From Exophiala sp. HKRS030 (Eukaryota; Ascomycota; Eurotiomycetes; Chaetothyriales; Herpotrichiellaceae): a stretch of DNA of 64,000 bases. Positions 24,406-37,497 of the stretch are shown piece by piece; position 1 is the stretch's first letter, and every line of letters begins with the position of its first letter. The notes beneath the pieces are model-generated. The model was not told where the DNA came from. It saw nothing but the letters and a program-made list of their open reading frames with translations, and ran no database searches. The stretch lies in NCBI GenBank assembly GCA_023897205.1, contig JAHWDD010000007.1, forward strand, positions 3,224,001 through 3,288,000. Reading direction: 5' to 3'. Made by a program: the position numbers and the translations under genes.

Positions 24406-26240
24406 TCATCGGAGTCTTTTGGCCGATTTGTGGGCAAGTGGACTCGGCGTGTTGGGAAACGCAGAGGCGCGCAGTCCCGACTTCATCGAGTCGCCTGTTC
24501 TCCCAACGCCATTCGAATGGCGCATCGTGGCCGGCGTCTGGGAGCAAAAAATACAGATATAAACTTCTGGAATGCGACGATTGTCAATGCCCACGCATGA
24601 TGTGTGGAGCCACTTGGAGCAAGAATCACTATAGAGACACGGTTTGTCAGAACAATCAGATCATATTTTGAGGAAAGAGAACAAAACTCACCATTGTATC
24701 ACCGGCACCTGACCATCGAGATGTGAAGATTGACACACGCAGCGCGTGCTCATATTGCTTGCAATACTATCTCGATCTGTGCTGGGAGTTGCCAAGTCTG
24801 GATCTGTTATCGTGGTAGGTGACACGTTATACAAGGCGTACTGGCTCTGAACCATTGGTGGCGATGAGTGTAATTGTTGAAAGTTTGCGCTTTCTCCTTG
24901 GGCCATGGCACGAGAGCGGTCTTGAATGATGGCGCGAAGGGCGGCTTGGGCGTTCCCTGGCGCAGGCTCATCTTCCATCAAGACATCATCCTGAACAGAT
25001 CTTCCAGGTAATGGTCTCTTTCGTCGGTTAGCTGGCATATCTGCGAGGTGACCGTTTGTATGACTCGATTGCGAGCTGTTATAAGACTGTTTGGCTGAAT
25101 TGTTTGACGCCATCGTTGAGTGTGAATTGGTTTTGGAATGGTTGTATAACAGGTTACCGTGGGGGTAGTTTGCACGGCCAAAGTCCTCATTCTCATGCAA
25201 GGCAAATGAATTGTGCTGACTATGAACCATATGAAAGTCGGACTCGTCGAAGGAATCAGTCGCACTACTCATGGCATCATCCAAGTCAATCTCGACCTGA
25301 CTCTCGGTGAGAATGGTTTTGGCAACTCCATTCTCATCGATAGCCAGGGCCAATGAACCTCTCTTGGGGTTGGCATTACGACTCGTTGTGAGTGTTCGCG
25401 AGACTGGATCAGCCACTGACTTGAGAGGAGAAGATTTTCCCGGTAGAAACCCACGACTCGTCTCTGTAAGGAGAGGGGATCGTCGGCCATTCTGGACCTG
25501 TGTTTGTATCTTCAGTGATCGATCACCACGAACACCTGTGTGTGTAAGACTCCTTTTTAGACCGGGTCTACTATCCTTTTTGGGCGACACCGGTCTTTTC
25601 AAAGCCTCCATGACTGATCTGGTGATGGAGGGCTGTTTGACTTCCATTCTCCGGAGTCTCTTCATCTCTAACTCACGACGAGATTCTTCTTTCTGATGAG
25701 AATAGGCAGGTCTATCAGCGACCACGGTATGACCCGGTCTATTGAGATTGAGATCGGGTCCACCAAACCTACGGGCTGGTGAGCTGAGAAACATACTAGG
25801 GTTCTCCATTTGAGGTTGTGGTATTCGAGGTGATGTGGTAAAAGGAGCTGGGTAGCCCGAGGGATCAATGTGTGTGAAACTTGATGCCCGAGGCATGTTG
25901 GGTAATTCATAAGGTTGGTCTTCAAAAAATGTATCTGGCTGAGAGTAGACCGGGACGATGGTCGACGACGAGGCGAAGGAGTTGCTGAAACTCGATGGGC
26001 TCATCTGAAATGGATCGTGGTATTGCAGAGGCAGTGAAGGCTCCTCGTAAGGCATAGTCGACGAGTCCCAGAAAAGGCGTTGTTGCGGGTACAAGGGGCC
26101 GTAGCAGGGCCGGAAGAGAATTGATGTGCATACAGATCGGGAGAGAATTGTAGACTTGGGAAAAGATTGGGAGATTGCTGAAGAAATCTGCTTGGTGTTT
26201 CCGGAGGCCCCATGATGGGCCTCTGGTTTGAAGCCATCAT
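24406..26240 (-). CDS. PHD-finger chromatin protein, one apparent frame break near its N-terminus
   Basis: Exon 1 is 24692-26240 and exon 2 is 24406-24628; the 63-base intron splits the PHD finger. After splicing the finger reads CVCQSSHLDGQVPVIQC, DSCSKWLHTSC and YICIFC, a C4HC3 zinc module that normally reads histone H3 tails. The rest is long and mostly disordered (Ser/Pro/Asn-rich), with a basic KRPVSPKKDSRPGLKR patch. The N-terminus MMASNQRPIMGPPETPSRFL is in a different frame from YPQQRLFWDSS, which directly follows in the protein. The change falls on GGGG at 26095-26098 (CCCC on the coding strand), and one more base there would give one frame of 591 codons. I therefore keep the first ATG at 26240; a model starting at MPYEEPSL (about 26056) would avoid the break. 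Confidence 0.85.
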
Positions 26241-29200
26241 GTACGTAGGATGGCTTGGTCTCGCACCGCAACGGCGAGGTTTATACAAATGTGCACCACC
26301 TTCCTGCGACTTTTTTTTCTTATGAATTGCTCTCGACCAACTCTTTCTGCGGGGTCTTGTTTGGTTGCACGGTAGATAGGTTTTGGGCCAAGCCCTTGAC
26401 AAAATGGTGTCCCAGCGTAGAATATTATTATTTCTGCGACATTTCTTGTTCTCGTGGTTTGTTGTGTGTACAGTAAAGGTTGGATAGACTGTTTGGGTGT
26501 TTTCAGTCTAGTTCTGATCGTCGTTTCCGAGTATCAGGCTCGGATGGTGGTGAATATGGAAGCAAGTGTCAGCCAGGGAATGTAGATTCATTCAATGCCT
26601 CACGGCAAGGTCGATCTAGGCTTGGAGGAGAAATTATCCAGTTCTGGCTACGTCTATACAAAGATAGCAGTTAGTTTGAAGTCTCGAGTAAACACAGTAA
26701 CCATTAATTTTTTGCAAAGGATCCATTTACTCGGTTGCCCGTACCCACCCCAGCGGTTCCCACTTGAATGGAGGGACAGTGCAGCATGTACTCGACCAAG
26801 TAGGTAGACAATGGAAGGCTTGAGGGCTCTTTGACCAGTTGTGTGGATGTAGGGTTCGAGATATGAATGAAGGGACGGGCCTCGCAGGGACCAGAAGGGG
26901 AGCAGAAGGGGTCTATGCTGTGCACTGTCTTCCGATCTTTTGGTTCTGCCCTCGGCATATGTGATGGTTAGTCGTTGGGAGTCTGCGGAGTTGGAGATTG
27001 AGGTTTTGGTGGAGGTGTGGTCGCGATCAATGCACCATTTTGGTTCGACCGAGGAATGCCACAACTACGACGAAGCTCGAATCGACGACGAGGTATAGGC
27101 GCAGTAGGGGCCGCAGGAGGAGACAGTGAGGTCTTGTCTGAAGAGATATTCTATCCCCTTGAGACAGCCGCAGTCATTTGTGAAGACGATGCCGTGATAG
27201 GCATGATTGGTCAGGCAAGGAAAAGGTCAAAGGCAAATGCGGTTAAAGCAATGGGGTCAGAGCAGGCAGAGTTTCTGTGACAGCCACCGGGACCTTGGGA
27301 CTTTGGGACCTTGGATCAAGGATGGAGAGGGAGATGGGGACGTGGACCAGGGCCAGGCAGAGGCAGCCAGGGCGACTGTTGAATGTCGGGCAGTTTTGAG
27401 GGAGAAGGTTCGATAGAGCGACTGGTTGACACATGGCAGAGGACAGAAGCGGATATTAGCTCATGGTCAGTGATGCTGGATGGATGGGATGGGATGGGAT
27501 GGATGGATTTGATGGATTGAGACTGGTCGGGGTGTTGGTAGGTGGGAAGTTTTTAGTTAGGGTCGAGGGTTAAGGGTTAAGGGTTGAGGGTTGAGGGTGG
27601 AGGAAAGAGGGTCGAGTGGACATTGTTCGGATTGGAGAATGGAGATGCAGACATGCCAGGCCAGGCCAGGGATTGGGGAGATTTTGACAATGCAAAGTCA
27701 AGCCTCCAGACACGGCAGCGACAGGCTTGCTGAGGTGGTGAGCTGAAGAATCATTGGCAGGCGAGATGCCGATGATGCAGAAAGTCGTCAGACCATGTCG
27801 AAAGGATTGATAGGTTGAAGGAGATAGCCCGACGAGGATGAGAAGAGACTAATGCTGCATACGAGACGACTCATACGAGCCTTTAGCGATGGGATAATTC
27901 AGGATATATAAGGCACAGAGAGAGAGGGATTGATTGTACAATCACTGTCTTGTGAAGAAACTACCTAGGTATGCCACTACTGAGGTGTTGATGCCATGAT
28001 CAGAGGGCCCTGGTCCTTGGGCGACGGCATAACTACAAAATGTGGATAGACTGATAGACGGTGACGTTGGGTGTTGTACGTTGAACGGGTGATACGTTGA
28101 GCAAAGATGCACGGTAAGACAGTTCCTAGGTAGGTGCCCAGGTACAATAAGCGAAGATCAACACGCCGATCCAGATGCATAACAAGACATTTTGGAACAG
28201 TTGGTATGGCCTATATTGGCGTTGATTGATGCTGGCATTACTGTTTTTGTATGTGTTGGTGATGCTTTCGGGAGGGACATTTGGTGCCTGAATTGGGGCC
28301 GAGAGGCTCCTTAGCCAGGGGACTGGACTACTAAGTTTAACTAAGGTATGTACCTACGGAGTACCTACAAGTCCCGAGTCCCAGTGGCCTCCCCACTGTT
28401 GGCAGCGGAAATATCAAATGTTCAAAGACTCCTTCTTCAGCCAAAATGTCGACATTCTTGTTATCTACCTTACGTAGTTACGTAGTACTAGCCACTAGGT
28501 ACTAGATAGGGAGGTACCAAGTAAGTAGGTAAGTAGAGACTAGTTAGGGAATACGGGGTGGCCGAAATGTCCTTATCAATTTTATCTCAACTACGGAGTA
28601 TTCGGGATCCTCGGCAAGATCACCCGCATCTTTTTTTTTTTAATTTTGTTCTTTGGGTCGTGTCCTTTTGGGCAGGTCCTCAACCTGGTGTGCCTTGGCC
28701 TTGCCCTGACCAGCCCTGATCAGCCCTGGCGGTGGCTTCCTGCTTAATTTCCAAGCGGTGGGGGGAACCGGGAACAACGCCTTTAGGGCCGAGGGGATGC
28801 CCGTTTAGGGGAGGTGAGCCGCAACTCGATAAGTGTTTGGGCTTCACGTACATGGGCGGCACGGAGGTCCCCTAGCTGATACACCACATAACTAGTAGGT
28901 GCCTACTACCTAGGCACTGCTAGGGCACTATGCAATCGACAATGCCTGCAAATGCCAAATCTGACTTTATCAGGCGCCCAGGAAATCCTCAACTAGTTAA
29001 CATACTGCGTGCCTTGATTAAGCGGTCCACCATCCACCATCTAAATACCAAGGTACCGAAGACTATCCACTCCAACAGCCCCTCACCCAGAGCCACCCCG
29101 TCGCCCAGCAGCGGAGCCGAAAGATCATCTCGCCTGCGGAATCTGTTTCCCTGGCAGTCCTGCGAATCACTTTTACAAGTCAGTATCAATTACAGACTAC

Positions 29201-30884
29201 ATACCTGTCATTGTCATTGTCACTGTCATTGTCAGGGATGAATGTTTGAATCATAAGAATGGAAATCGTCACCACTCGACATCGACAGAAACACAAGTCC
29301 AAGCCTCTAGGGCAACTTACCAGTAGTTGTGGTAAGGACAGGTAGTTAACTAACCACCCTAAGTTACCTGACCACGCCCACAAACCATTGCTTTAGGGCT
29401 CCTGTGGCTCCTCCATCAGTGTGGACTTGCGGAGTTTGGTGTTCACCAACGAACTACGGAGTACGGTATCTACCTAGGTACTACGTGCGCCCTACACCTA
29501 CTCCGTAGTTAGTTCGTTCCTTGCGTCAACCCATGCATGTGCTAAGATTAGCGAAATTCTGGGGGGAGGCGCGTGGGCATTGCCTACGTGCCTACCTAAC
29601 TAAGGACGGAGGCATGTAGGTACAGTACCTGCTAGGTGCCAGCCCACCCTGCCGTGCCTGCCTAAACTGATACCGATGATACCGATGATACCGATAATTC
29701 CATCATTTTGCCTCTGGTCGACCAATGGCAACCCTCGCCCTCGCCGCCGCCACCAAAACTTGAACTCTCCTCCGTATATTGCATCGACGACCTAGCCAGC
29801 CTACAAACCAGTTGCATCAACGGCATCCCCAAAGTCATCTCCACCAACCTAGGAAGTTTTTTTATCTGCAGGTACTCCCAGTGACGCCATGTCTTGGATC
29901 CCTCCGTATCTAGTTCGAATCATCATTCAATGGGTCTCACACCGGTCGCCAGCTAGGTTTTTCAAACAAGACACTTTCAATGCACAATGTCCTGTCCTGT
30001 GTTGTGCGTATGCATGTGCATCATTTATACCTTTTTTATTCTCCAACATTAAGGAATACGAATTTCAAATTTGGGAAGAATTCTATTCCCATCACTTCCC
30101 CTTTTGTCCAAACTCTGATCTTTACTGACTACGCAGTAACTTAGGTACGCAGTCAACACCGAGGACGACAGAGCAGCTTGTCTTCTGCTCCCCTCTCCCC
30201 TCTCCCTCTCCCCTCCAAACACCAAGCTCACGACTCAGGATTCCGGAGCATGTGCTCGGCCGTTTGGTCGGTCGGTCGGTCGGTCGACGACGACGATGGG
30301 ACGATCCAAGAAACCAGATATGCAGTAGTATCCATCATTGTGCCGATGTTATCTCGACTCTCCTCCTTCCTGCCCAGTGCCCAGAACAAAGTCTACTCAA
30401 TCAATCAGTAGCTCCCGACTCCTCGTATTCCCGACTCCTCGCGATTAACGGGCAGTTCGTGGCATCCATGTAAGACATTTTGTGGGGTTTGGACGCAGCC
30501 AGACATATTCAAAGACTCGGCTCCATTCTCCTTGTTCACCACCACTCGTGGGCACCACCATGCCAGTCTGCCCGCGAGATCTCCACTCGTTCCGGTCGTC
30601 GGCGTTGGTTGGTGCTGAACGGCTGACTGAGGAGTGAATACGACTTGATTGTTGGTTGCAAAGCTGCCTTGACCCCCTTCACAAATCCCTGGCTGTGTGC
30701 CTGTGTCGACGGCATACGAGGTGAGAGACACTGGCATCATCCAGGGGCAAGACCACGGTCAAGAGAGCATCAGATGAGTATTGTTGGGCATTAATATCTG
30801 ACTGACTTATTGCAAACATTTACATTACCCAATGGTCGTCTAGACCACGTCTAACCAAGTAGCCTCTATGCATGCATTGACGCC
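26241..30884. other. Long intergenic region (4.6 kb) upstream of the PHD gene
   Basis: This contains no recognisable gene. It is rich in simple repeats: GGATG units at 27478-27520, GGGTTAA/GGGTTGA units at 27555-27605, TGTCAT units at 29208-29237, ACCGATGAT units at 29668-29697 and GGTCGGTC at 30265-30290. It carries four TACTCCGTA/TACGGAGTA motifs (28355-28363, 28592-28600, 29455-29463, 29499-29507). Many short frames on both strands are composition artefacts. The PHD promoter and the 3' end of the UBX gene must lie at its two ends. Confidence 0.55.
27555..27605. repeat. GGGTTAA/GGGTTGA tandem repeat
   Basis: Four to five imperfect 7-base units. It looks like telomeric sequence but has the wrong unit length and is internal. 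Confidence 0.7.
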
Positions 30885-32429
30885 TTATTCTTCCTCGGAT
30901 TCGCCAGCATCGTCAGAAATGGGCTCCACGATAAGGTTGGCTCCTCTTCCTATCCTCTCTCCGATTGAACCTCCCGCTTCCAACTCAAAAACAGTCCTTG
31001 GCATTGGCGAGACCAGTCGAAACCCATATTCATGCTCATAACCCACAGGTTCCTCAATCGCCTTCTCGGTTATCTCGTCACTCGACGTGAGGATATCGTG
31101 ACATTCGACAAATGCGTACAACTCTTCCACATCCGCCTCTGACCGGAACCTGCGAATAACTCGCTCACCAGAGGGCATCCGAATGCTAACTCGAATAGTG
31201 TCCTTAACATCGGCTCCTGGTTCCTCGGGTAGAGATTGTGCTCGCCATTGTTTCCATTGTGCAATGTTTGCCTGTCTCCTTTCCAGAGCTTCGGCTTGTT
31301 CTCTAGCTGCTCTCTCCGCTCTCTCGCTGGCTTCCTGCTGTTCTCGTCTCTGACGAGCTCTCTCCCGATCTTGGGCCAACGATCTTTCGTACGCAGAGTC
31401 CTGCTCTTGACGCAGATTACGAGATGCCTGCTGCTCTGCTCGTTGAGCTCTTGCAGCACCAAGTTGTGCTTGGTGTGTCGTCATGGCAGTGCCTAACTTG
31501 GCAATCAATTCAGTTGAAGCCATAGGTCCCACGGCTCGCATCACCACCGTCATGTTGGATGAGCCCGACTCGCTGGTCTGGCAGATAAGAGCCGCGAAAG
31601 GGAATTTGGTACACTGCAGGCTACTCGAGACTTGGTACGCTTCGGAATCTCGAACATTTCCGCCCCAGAGAATCAACTCTTCTTTGTGTGAGTCCAAGAA
31701 TGATCTGAATTGTGTGGAGAGTAGTGTCTCCTGAACCCAGTTGTGATTCTCATCATGACTGGGCGATAAAAGTACCACTAGAAGGAATTTGAGATCCTTT
31801 TTGGCATTGTCAAGGGTCAAGTTGAAGCCTGTTTCGGCAAAGGGTAAGGAACCCTGATCACTCTCACCATACTCTTCGCCAAATTCTCGTATAAATCTTG
31901 CTGTGTTCTCCGCGGGCGGCAATGTCCTTCGGGCCGGTCGAGACTGTTGTTGTTGCTGTTGTAGAAGACGTGCGAAGATGCGGGAGATGGACGGAGGAAT
32001 GAGAAATGCCAGGGGAGAGAACACAGTGGTAAAGATACGATATATGATATTGATAGGTGTGAATATCAAAGAGAATAAGAATGACGGACGATATTGTGTC
32101 GTAGTTCCAGCCGTGGTATCGATTCTTCCCACCAAGTTGTCAGGGTCTTGACGAGGCCGGGAGGACGTTCGGCTTGCAGAGAGTAGTTCTTCAAATTGTA
32201 AGTTTGCGGTTTGTCGTGGGGTTGTGTTGGGAAGGGCGGCGCGTGCTTCAGCGACAGGATCCGTGGTAGGCTCCCCATCGAAGAATCTCGCAATGGCGAT
32301 CTGGACGTTCCATTCGGCTCTTTGGAGGATGGGAATGGCAGCCAGAGGATCTTGGTCTGTGACAGCTGTGTAGGTCTGTAATGCGTCTTGTTGTGCAGAG
32401 GTCAACTCAGATATATCGGGAGTCGACAT
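30885..32429 (-). CDS. ucp10: UBX-domain protein, FAF2/UBXD8 type (Ucp10-like)
   Basis: A single exon of 514 residues. In order: a UBA domain (about residues 6-50), a hydrophobic hairpin-like insert (about residues 112-150, FLFSLIFTPINIIYRIF), a short poly-Gln (QQQQQQ), a UAS thioredoxin-like domain (about residues 185-325), a long Arg/Glu/Gln coiled coil (about residues 325-400) and a C-terminal UBX domain (VSIRMPSGERVIRRF, about residues 415-505). This is the layout of FAF2/UBXD8 and yeast Ubx2/Ubx3 relatives, which sit in the ER or lipid-droplet membrane and recruit Cdc48/p97 to ubiquitylated clients. The start ATG at 32429 directly precedes the UBA domain. No defects. Confidence 0.92.
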   Translation of the reverse strand: MSTPDISELTSAQQDALQTYTAVTDQDPLAAIPILQRAEWNVQIAIARFFDGEPTTDPVAEARAALPNTTPRQTANLQFEELLSASRTSSRPRQDPDNLVGRIDTTAGTTTQYRPSFLFSLIFTPINIIYRIFTTVFSPLAFLIPPSISRIFARLLQQQQQQSRPARRTLPPAENTARFIREFGEEYGESDQGSLPFAETGFNLTLDNAKKDLKFLLVVLLSPSHDENHNWVQETLLSTQFRSFLDSHKEELILWGGNVRDSEAYQVSSSLQCTKFPFAALICQTSESGSSNMTVVMRAVGPMASTELIAKLGTAMTTHQAQLGAARAQRAEQQASRNLRQEQDSAYERSLAQDRERARQRREQQEASERAERAAREQAEALERRQANIAQWKQWRAQSLPEEPGADVKDTIRVSIRMPSGERVIRRFRSEADVEELYAFVECHDILTSSDEITEKAIEEPVGYEHEYGFRLVSPMPRTVFELEAGGSIGERIGRGANLIVEPISDDAGESEEE

Positions 32430-33797
32430 GGTGATGGCGGATAGTCAACAGATTGACAGATGTTCGAAAGGGTCGTGGTGTGGGACAACGAGGACACACG
32501 ACAGGCAGAAAGGTGAAGATTATCGGATGAGAGGATAGGCCATGTCGACAATGACCGAAGTGAACAGAGTGTCTGATAGCGGTGATGTCTATAGGTGCGA
32601 CTGTCAAAGGGCAACAGCAGGTAAGGCGGAAATAATAATGATATGATGTTCGGACATAGGATGCGTGTACAAGATAAAATATGCTGGTTGACTAAGGTGA
32701 GGTCAAGTCTCATGTCTCAGATCCTAAGGCTCAAAACAACGATGTCATTTTCAAGTCGAGCAAAGAAACTGATGGTCTGTGAAACTGCGCCCTCACCAAT
32801 TGCCTAGTAGGTAGTTACTGTAACTACCTCGTTAGTCACCTCGGAGGGGCCCTTAGGCTACTGAGCGCAGAAGGCAGTTGACATCTATTGGCCAACCGAT
32901 GGAGCTCGCCAAAGGTGCCGGAAGTCCTAAGATTCTGCACCGAGAAGCACCTCTGGGGAAGTTATTCAGGGTCGAGGGGCGTAACAGATGGTCCCTTACT
33001 TGAATTCGATGGGCTAAGGAGCCCCACCAGGTTTCTATGTAGGTACGGTCCTAGTTAAAGCCTACAGCGCGCAATTAAGGGTTGTAGGCATCAAGTTGGT
33101 TGACTTTAGGTCACTGCCCTCCTAACTAACCAACTATTTACTAACCAAATATCAACTACTGCTGCTTACTGCGCTCCATACATACCACCCCCATTGCCCG
33201 CCCAAGTTACTAGTTAGATACTTTAGTTAACCTCCTAGGTAGTTAGTTAGTCAGCTTAGGTACTATACTTACAATTACTAACTAGTTAATCAATACAAGC
33301 GCCGAGTAGGGGCCGACTAAGTCTATCTCAAGCCATCGACCGTCTGCCCTGACATGTCGTATCCATCGATGTCATCCTGACACCTCGTCCGCAAACCTAC
33401 TCAACACCTCAACCAACACCGACTCATCCTCGACTCATCCTCGACTTATCCCCTCTCTCTCTCACACACACACGCACACTCTCTCGTTCTCTGGCGCGGT
33501 TTGGCCCTTTTCAACTTTTTGTCTTTTCTCGCCTTGATTTGGATACATCTTACCAGAATCGGTGGTCAACATGTTCTGCTAACTTTCCCTGCACTCTCCG
33601 CTTGTCACCTCCAACATCACGGCTTCCTCACACCCTCACGAACGATCCAAATCAACCATCCATCCTCTTATCTTCGACTCCTCTGCAAATGCCTATTCCT
33701 ATCCGAGGCATGTCCTGAATTCCCGCACGACGTCTGTACAGATCAGCCAATACACATGGAGTCGCATGCCATGTGTAGCACCTGCTAATACTCGAGG
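32430..33797. promoter_or_regulatory. Divergent region between UBX gene and PAN3
   Basis: About 1.4 kb between two outward-facing genes. It holds many TTAGTTA/CTAACTA units (33120-33290), one TAACTAGTTA (33279-33288) and a CTCTCTCTCACACACACAC stretch (33451-33480) that could be part of the PAN3 leader. No extra gene is seen. Confidence 0.5.
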
Positions 33798-36215
33798 ATG
33801 GCTACTGCGATAAAAAATAATAATATTGATGATAACCTGACCACTACATCGTCTCCAAAAGTCAAAGGCCGGGGTACGTTGACTCCGTATAATCTCTCGT
33901 CGCTCTTCAATTTCTTGTCCTTGGCTGCTCCGAGCGACTGCGTAATCTCGACCTGGTGTGACTGATGTCCATTTCCCTACCCCTCCAGACAATTCAAAAG
34001 ACACCTTATGCCGCAACGTTACAATCTATGGGAAATGTCGTTATGAGGACAAGGGTACTTCTATGATCCCTATCTGAACCGTAACACCGGCAAAAGCTGA
34101 TCAAAGCCAGGTTGTGCCTTTAACCATTCGGTACCCGGCGCGAATACTGATTCGGCGCCAAATGATGCGTGCGTCCAGGATTCGACAACCTATTCCTACA
34201 TTCATGGCTAATCCTTGCCCTTGAGTAGTCAGGCAAAGAAGATGTTGAACGTCGATTCTCCTAGCTTTACCCCGTCCTTTCTGTCGCCAAATGGAACAAA
34301 TGCTGTTCCCGTCAAGAAGGCTGCCGGCATTTCTCCCAAAGCCGCAAGTGCTGCACCATTCATGCCCAAGGCCATCATATCTCGTACGACCGTCTCCCTG
34401 GGTTCATTTATCCTTCCAGCTCATCCTTAACCGTAGGACCTTCAAATGCCACTCCCCTTCGTCAGGACGCCAGAACTCCTGATTGGGTACTCTCCGATCT
34501 ACAGGAATTTGTGCCCCGTCGGCAGCATGACTCTTCCCTGGTAAGTACTGTTTGACCATCTATCAGCGTTTTTGAAAGCAGCTCTAATGTATGGATTGGG
34601 ATCAGGGCTCTGAGAGCGACGTCTCTATACCACATACTTTCGACTCATTTCAAACAGGCCATACACCAAATCCATATCTTGAACATAATCTGAGCGGCCC
34701 GGGGTTTTATCAAGCCGCTTCTTACCAGCAACCGGTACGTCAGGCATATATGATTGTCTTGAGTCGATGCTGAGTGACACAGATACAATACCACAACTAT
34801 GCTCCCATTGGGCATTTCAACTCGAATCTCACTCCCTATCAACGGACAGTGCATGATTTGTTCATTCCGAATGCTCTTCGCGAAGACATTCAAAAGAAGT
34901 CAGCAGCTGCCACGCAAACTTTACCTAGTATGTTAATACTTCGACCATCGCATGAGTTGGTTGTTAATTCGCATAGATTCTCAACTTCCGAATCACATCG
35001 AGTCTTATCATTCTCTGGTTCCTCTCGACACAAATCATAAAGGATCAACAATATTTGGTGGATATACATCGTGGGTTTATAAAGCTCAATCAAGTGCAAA
35101 TGGCCATTTTTTTGCGCTCCGCAGAATAGAAGGTGACTAGCACAAATTCACTTTTCATCTTCTCCAGGCTGACATGCATTGCAGGCTTCCGCTTAACAAA
35201 TGAAATGGCTATCCGAGCAGGTCAAGCCTGGAAGCAAATCGCAAGCGCTAGTATTGTCCGTGTTGTCGACGTCTTCACTAACCGTGGATTCGGGGACAGT
35301 TCACTCTTTATCGCGACAGACTACCATCCACTATCCAAAACGCTATTGGAACATCATCATTTAGGTCAGAACTGGTCACGTCCGGCACGGAATAGTAAGG
35401 AACAGATCACAGACAGCACCCTTTGGAGCTATATCGTTCAGATTGCATCAGCACTCAAGACCATTCATGCAGCTGGGTTAGCTGCTCGGGTAGTTGATGC
35501 CTCCAAAATTCTGGTGACCGGTAAAAATCGTATCCGACTCAATGGCTGCAGTATATTAGACGTTGTCCAATTTGAGAACAATGTACCTGTTGCTCAACTT
35601 CAGAGACAAGACCTTGTCAACTTTGGTCTTATCATCCTTTCAGTTGGCAGCGGCACATCGGATGCGGGCCAGAATTTTGCCCGGAGCATGGATCTTTTCA
35701 ATCGCTACTTCAAACCCGACTTGCAAAATGCCGTTGTCTGGTTGTACTCGGCCATGCAAAATCAAGATAAGACTATTGATCAATTTGTGACTATGATTGC
35801 CAATCAGATGATTGCATCATTCAACAGTGCTCTACACAATGACGATAAATTGTACACGGAATTGGCTCGAGAAGTGGAAAATGCACGACTTTTCCGCCTG
35901 CTGGCCAAGATCAACTTCATAACCGAAAGAGCCGAGTTTGAACACGATCGTGCATGGTCAGAAAATGGAGAACGATATTTTATCAAACTGTTTCGGGATT
36001 ATGTCTTTCATCAAGTCGATGCTCAGAATCGACCGGTGGTGGATCTTGCTCATGTCCTGGTCAGCCTAAATAAATTAGATGCAGGGTCTCATGAGAGGAT
36101 TACACTCATTACACGTGATGAGCAAAGCTGTTTTGTGGTAAGCTACGCCGAGGTCAAAAAAGGGATTGAAAATGCTTTCGGGGAATTGGCCAAGAGTCAA
36201 CCACAATTGAGGTAG
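33798..36215 (+). CDS. PAN3: PAN3, regulatory subunit of the PAN2-PAN3 deadenylase
   Basis: Nine exons: 33798-33873, 33989-34054, 34111-34168, 34229-34383, 34437-34540, 34606-34734, 34783-34927, 34977-35132 and 35185-36215. All introns are GT..AG (48-115 bases) and the frame totals 640 codons. The N-terminus has the CCCH finger CRNVTIYGKCRYEDKGCAFNH split over two introns, then the PAM2-like/low-complexity region (LNVDSPSFTPSFL), the catalytically dead protein-kinase domain (about residues 270-500, FFALRRIEGFRLTNEMAIRA) and the C-terminal coiled coil plus knob domain (NARLFRLLAKINFITERAEF). PAN3 dimers bind poly(A) and PABP and bring the PAN2 nuclease to mRNA tails in the cytoplasm. Complete and undamaged. 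Confidence 0.95.
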
Positions 36216-37497
36216 ATATCGAAAGCGCCGAAGCCTGAGGAGAAGGACAGGAGGAAGACTAGGGTGTGAGGGATTTAGTAGGGGAAAAACCAATGATGTC
36301 GGAAACTACAGAACGATGATTTGTGGGAGATGAATCACACGCGAGAGATACGAGATGAAAGAGATGTTGGAATTTCGGAGCGAGTATGGGACGATTTCAA
36401 AGCGTGGGTGATTACCTACTGCTTCAGTCCTACTCCAGTTGTGATGGAGTGCTGGTCTTTCCACCTATGGTAGAGAATCTACGTTGACCAGGAATTGGAG
36501 GTCAATTGCATGGACAGAGTCGAGGCGCGGAGATTGTTGCCTTTACAAGGCGAGAAAGTCATATCTAAGAGAAGAGACTTTAGTAAGACGTAGTCGAGGG
36601 GCATATAGAAACAAGAACCGGAAAAAAGTAGCATAACAAGATACAAAGAAAAATCACAAGTTTCTTTAACGTAGAGGTATGATTCGGCGTAGACTGGCTG
36701 AAGTTTCGACCATTGACGAACCGGCACACACGAGGATACACATGCTGGGGATATATCTCAGAATTTACATAGAACCGCCATGAGGGAAGAGGGATATCTG
36801 TATATCGGTATAGCTATAGATGTAGATATATATATGGATATATACCATTGGCTATTTTCATATTTTCATGTTTTCATGTTTTCATGTTTTTCTATTTTTC
36901 TTATTGTTGACTGACTGGTGTCGACGTGATATTAGTATTTGACGACTCTTGACCAGACATCTGACCAGACAGACAGCCCGTCGAACGTGCGAACGTGAGC
37001 CATCGAACTAACTAGTTAGGGACACGGCTAGCTATATGCAAGATTCGAGATCTCAGACTCGAGAAGAAGTTGACAAAAGGGGAAGACAGGCACGTTTGTT
37101 GGAAATATATGTCCTGAAATGGGGAGGGAAAGGGGGGGGTTGGAGGATGAGGAGGAGGGTAAACACCCAATGCCCGACGCTCCGTCTCCCGCGATCTCCA
37201 ATCCCGATGAGTCGGTCGGTCTGTCCGTCGGCTGGTCGGTCAGTAGGTGAGGTGAACGACCGATGATAACATTCGTGCGTCCCGAATGGATGGTGAATCA
37301 ACCCTTCTTCACCCCGTTGACATTTCATTACCATAGCGGCCAGCATCCATCTCACTTGCCATAACGACAACGGTACGAGGCCAGCGACCAATCGATCGAA
37401 CAATTCGCAAGCTTTTCCCTTGAACCCAGAACCCAGTACCAATTACGCAACCCACAGGTCCCCACCGCCGTGACAATGAAAACGACGAAAACGACGA
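36216..37497. other. Intergenic region between convergent PAN3 and LSM7
   Basis: About 1.3 kb with both 3' ends. It has TATATA-type repeats near 36795-36845, four TTTTCATG/A units near 36855-36890, one TAACTAGTTA (37009-37018) and a GGTCGGTC cluster near 37210-37240. No gene is seen. Confidence 0.5.

Noticed and set aside
27555..27605. GGGTTAA repeats as telomeric sequence
   Set aside because: The unit is 7 bases and imperfect, lies between normal genes, and fungal telomeres are usually TTAGGG.
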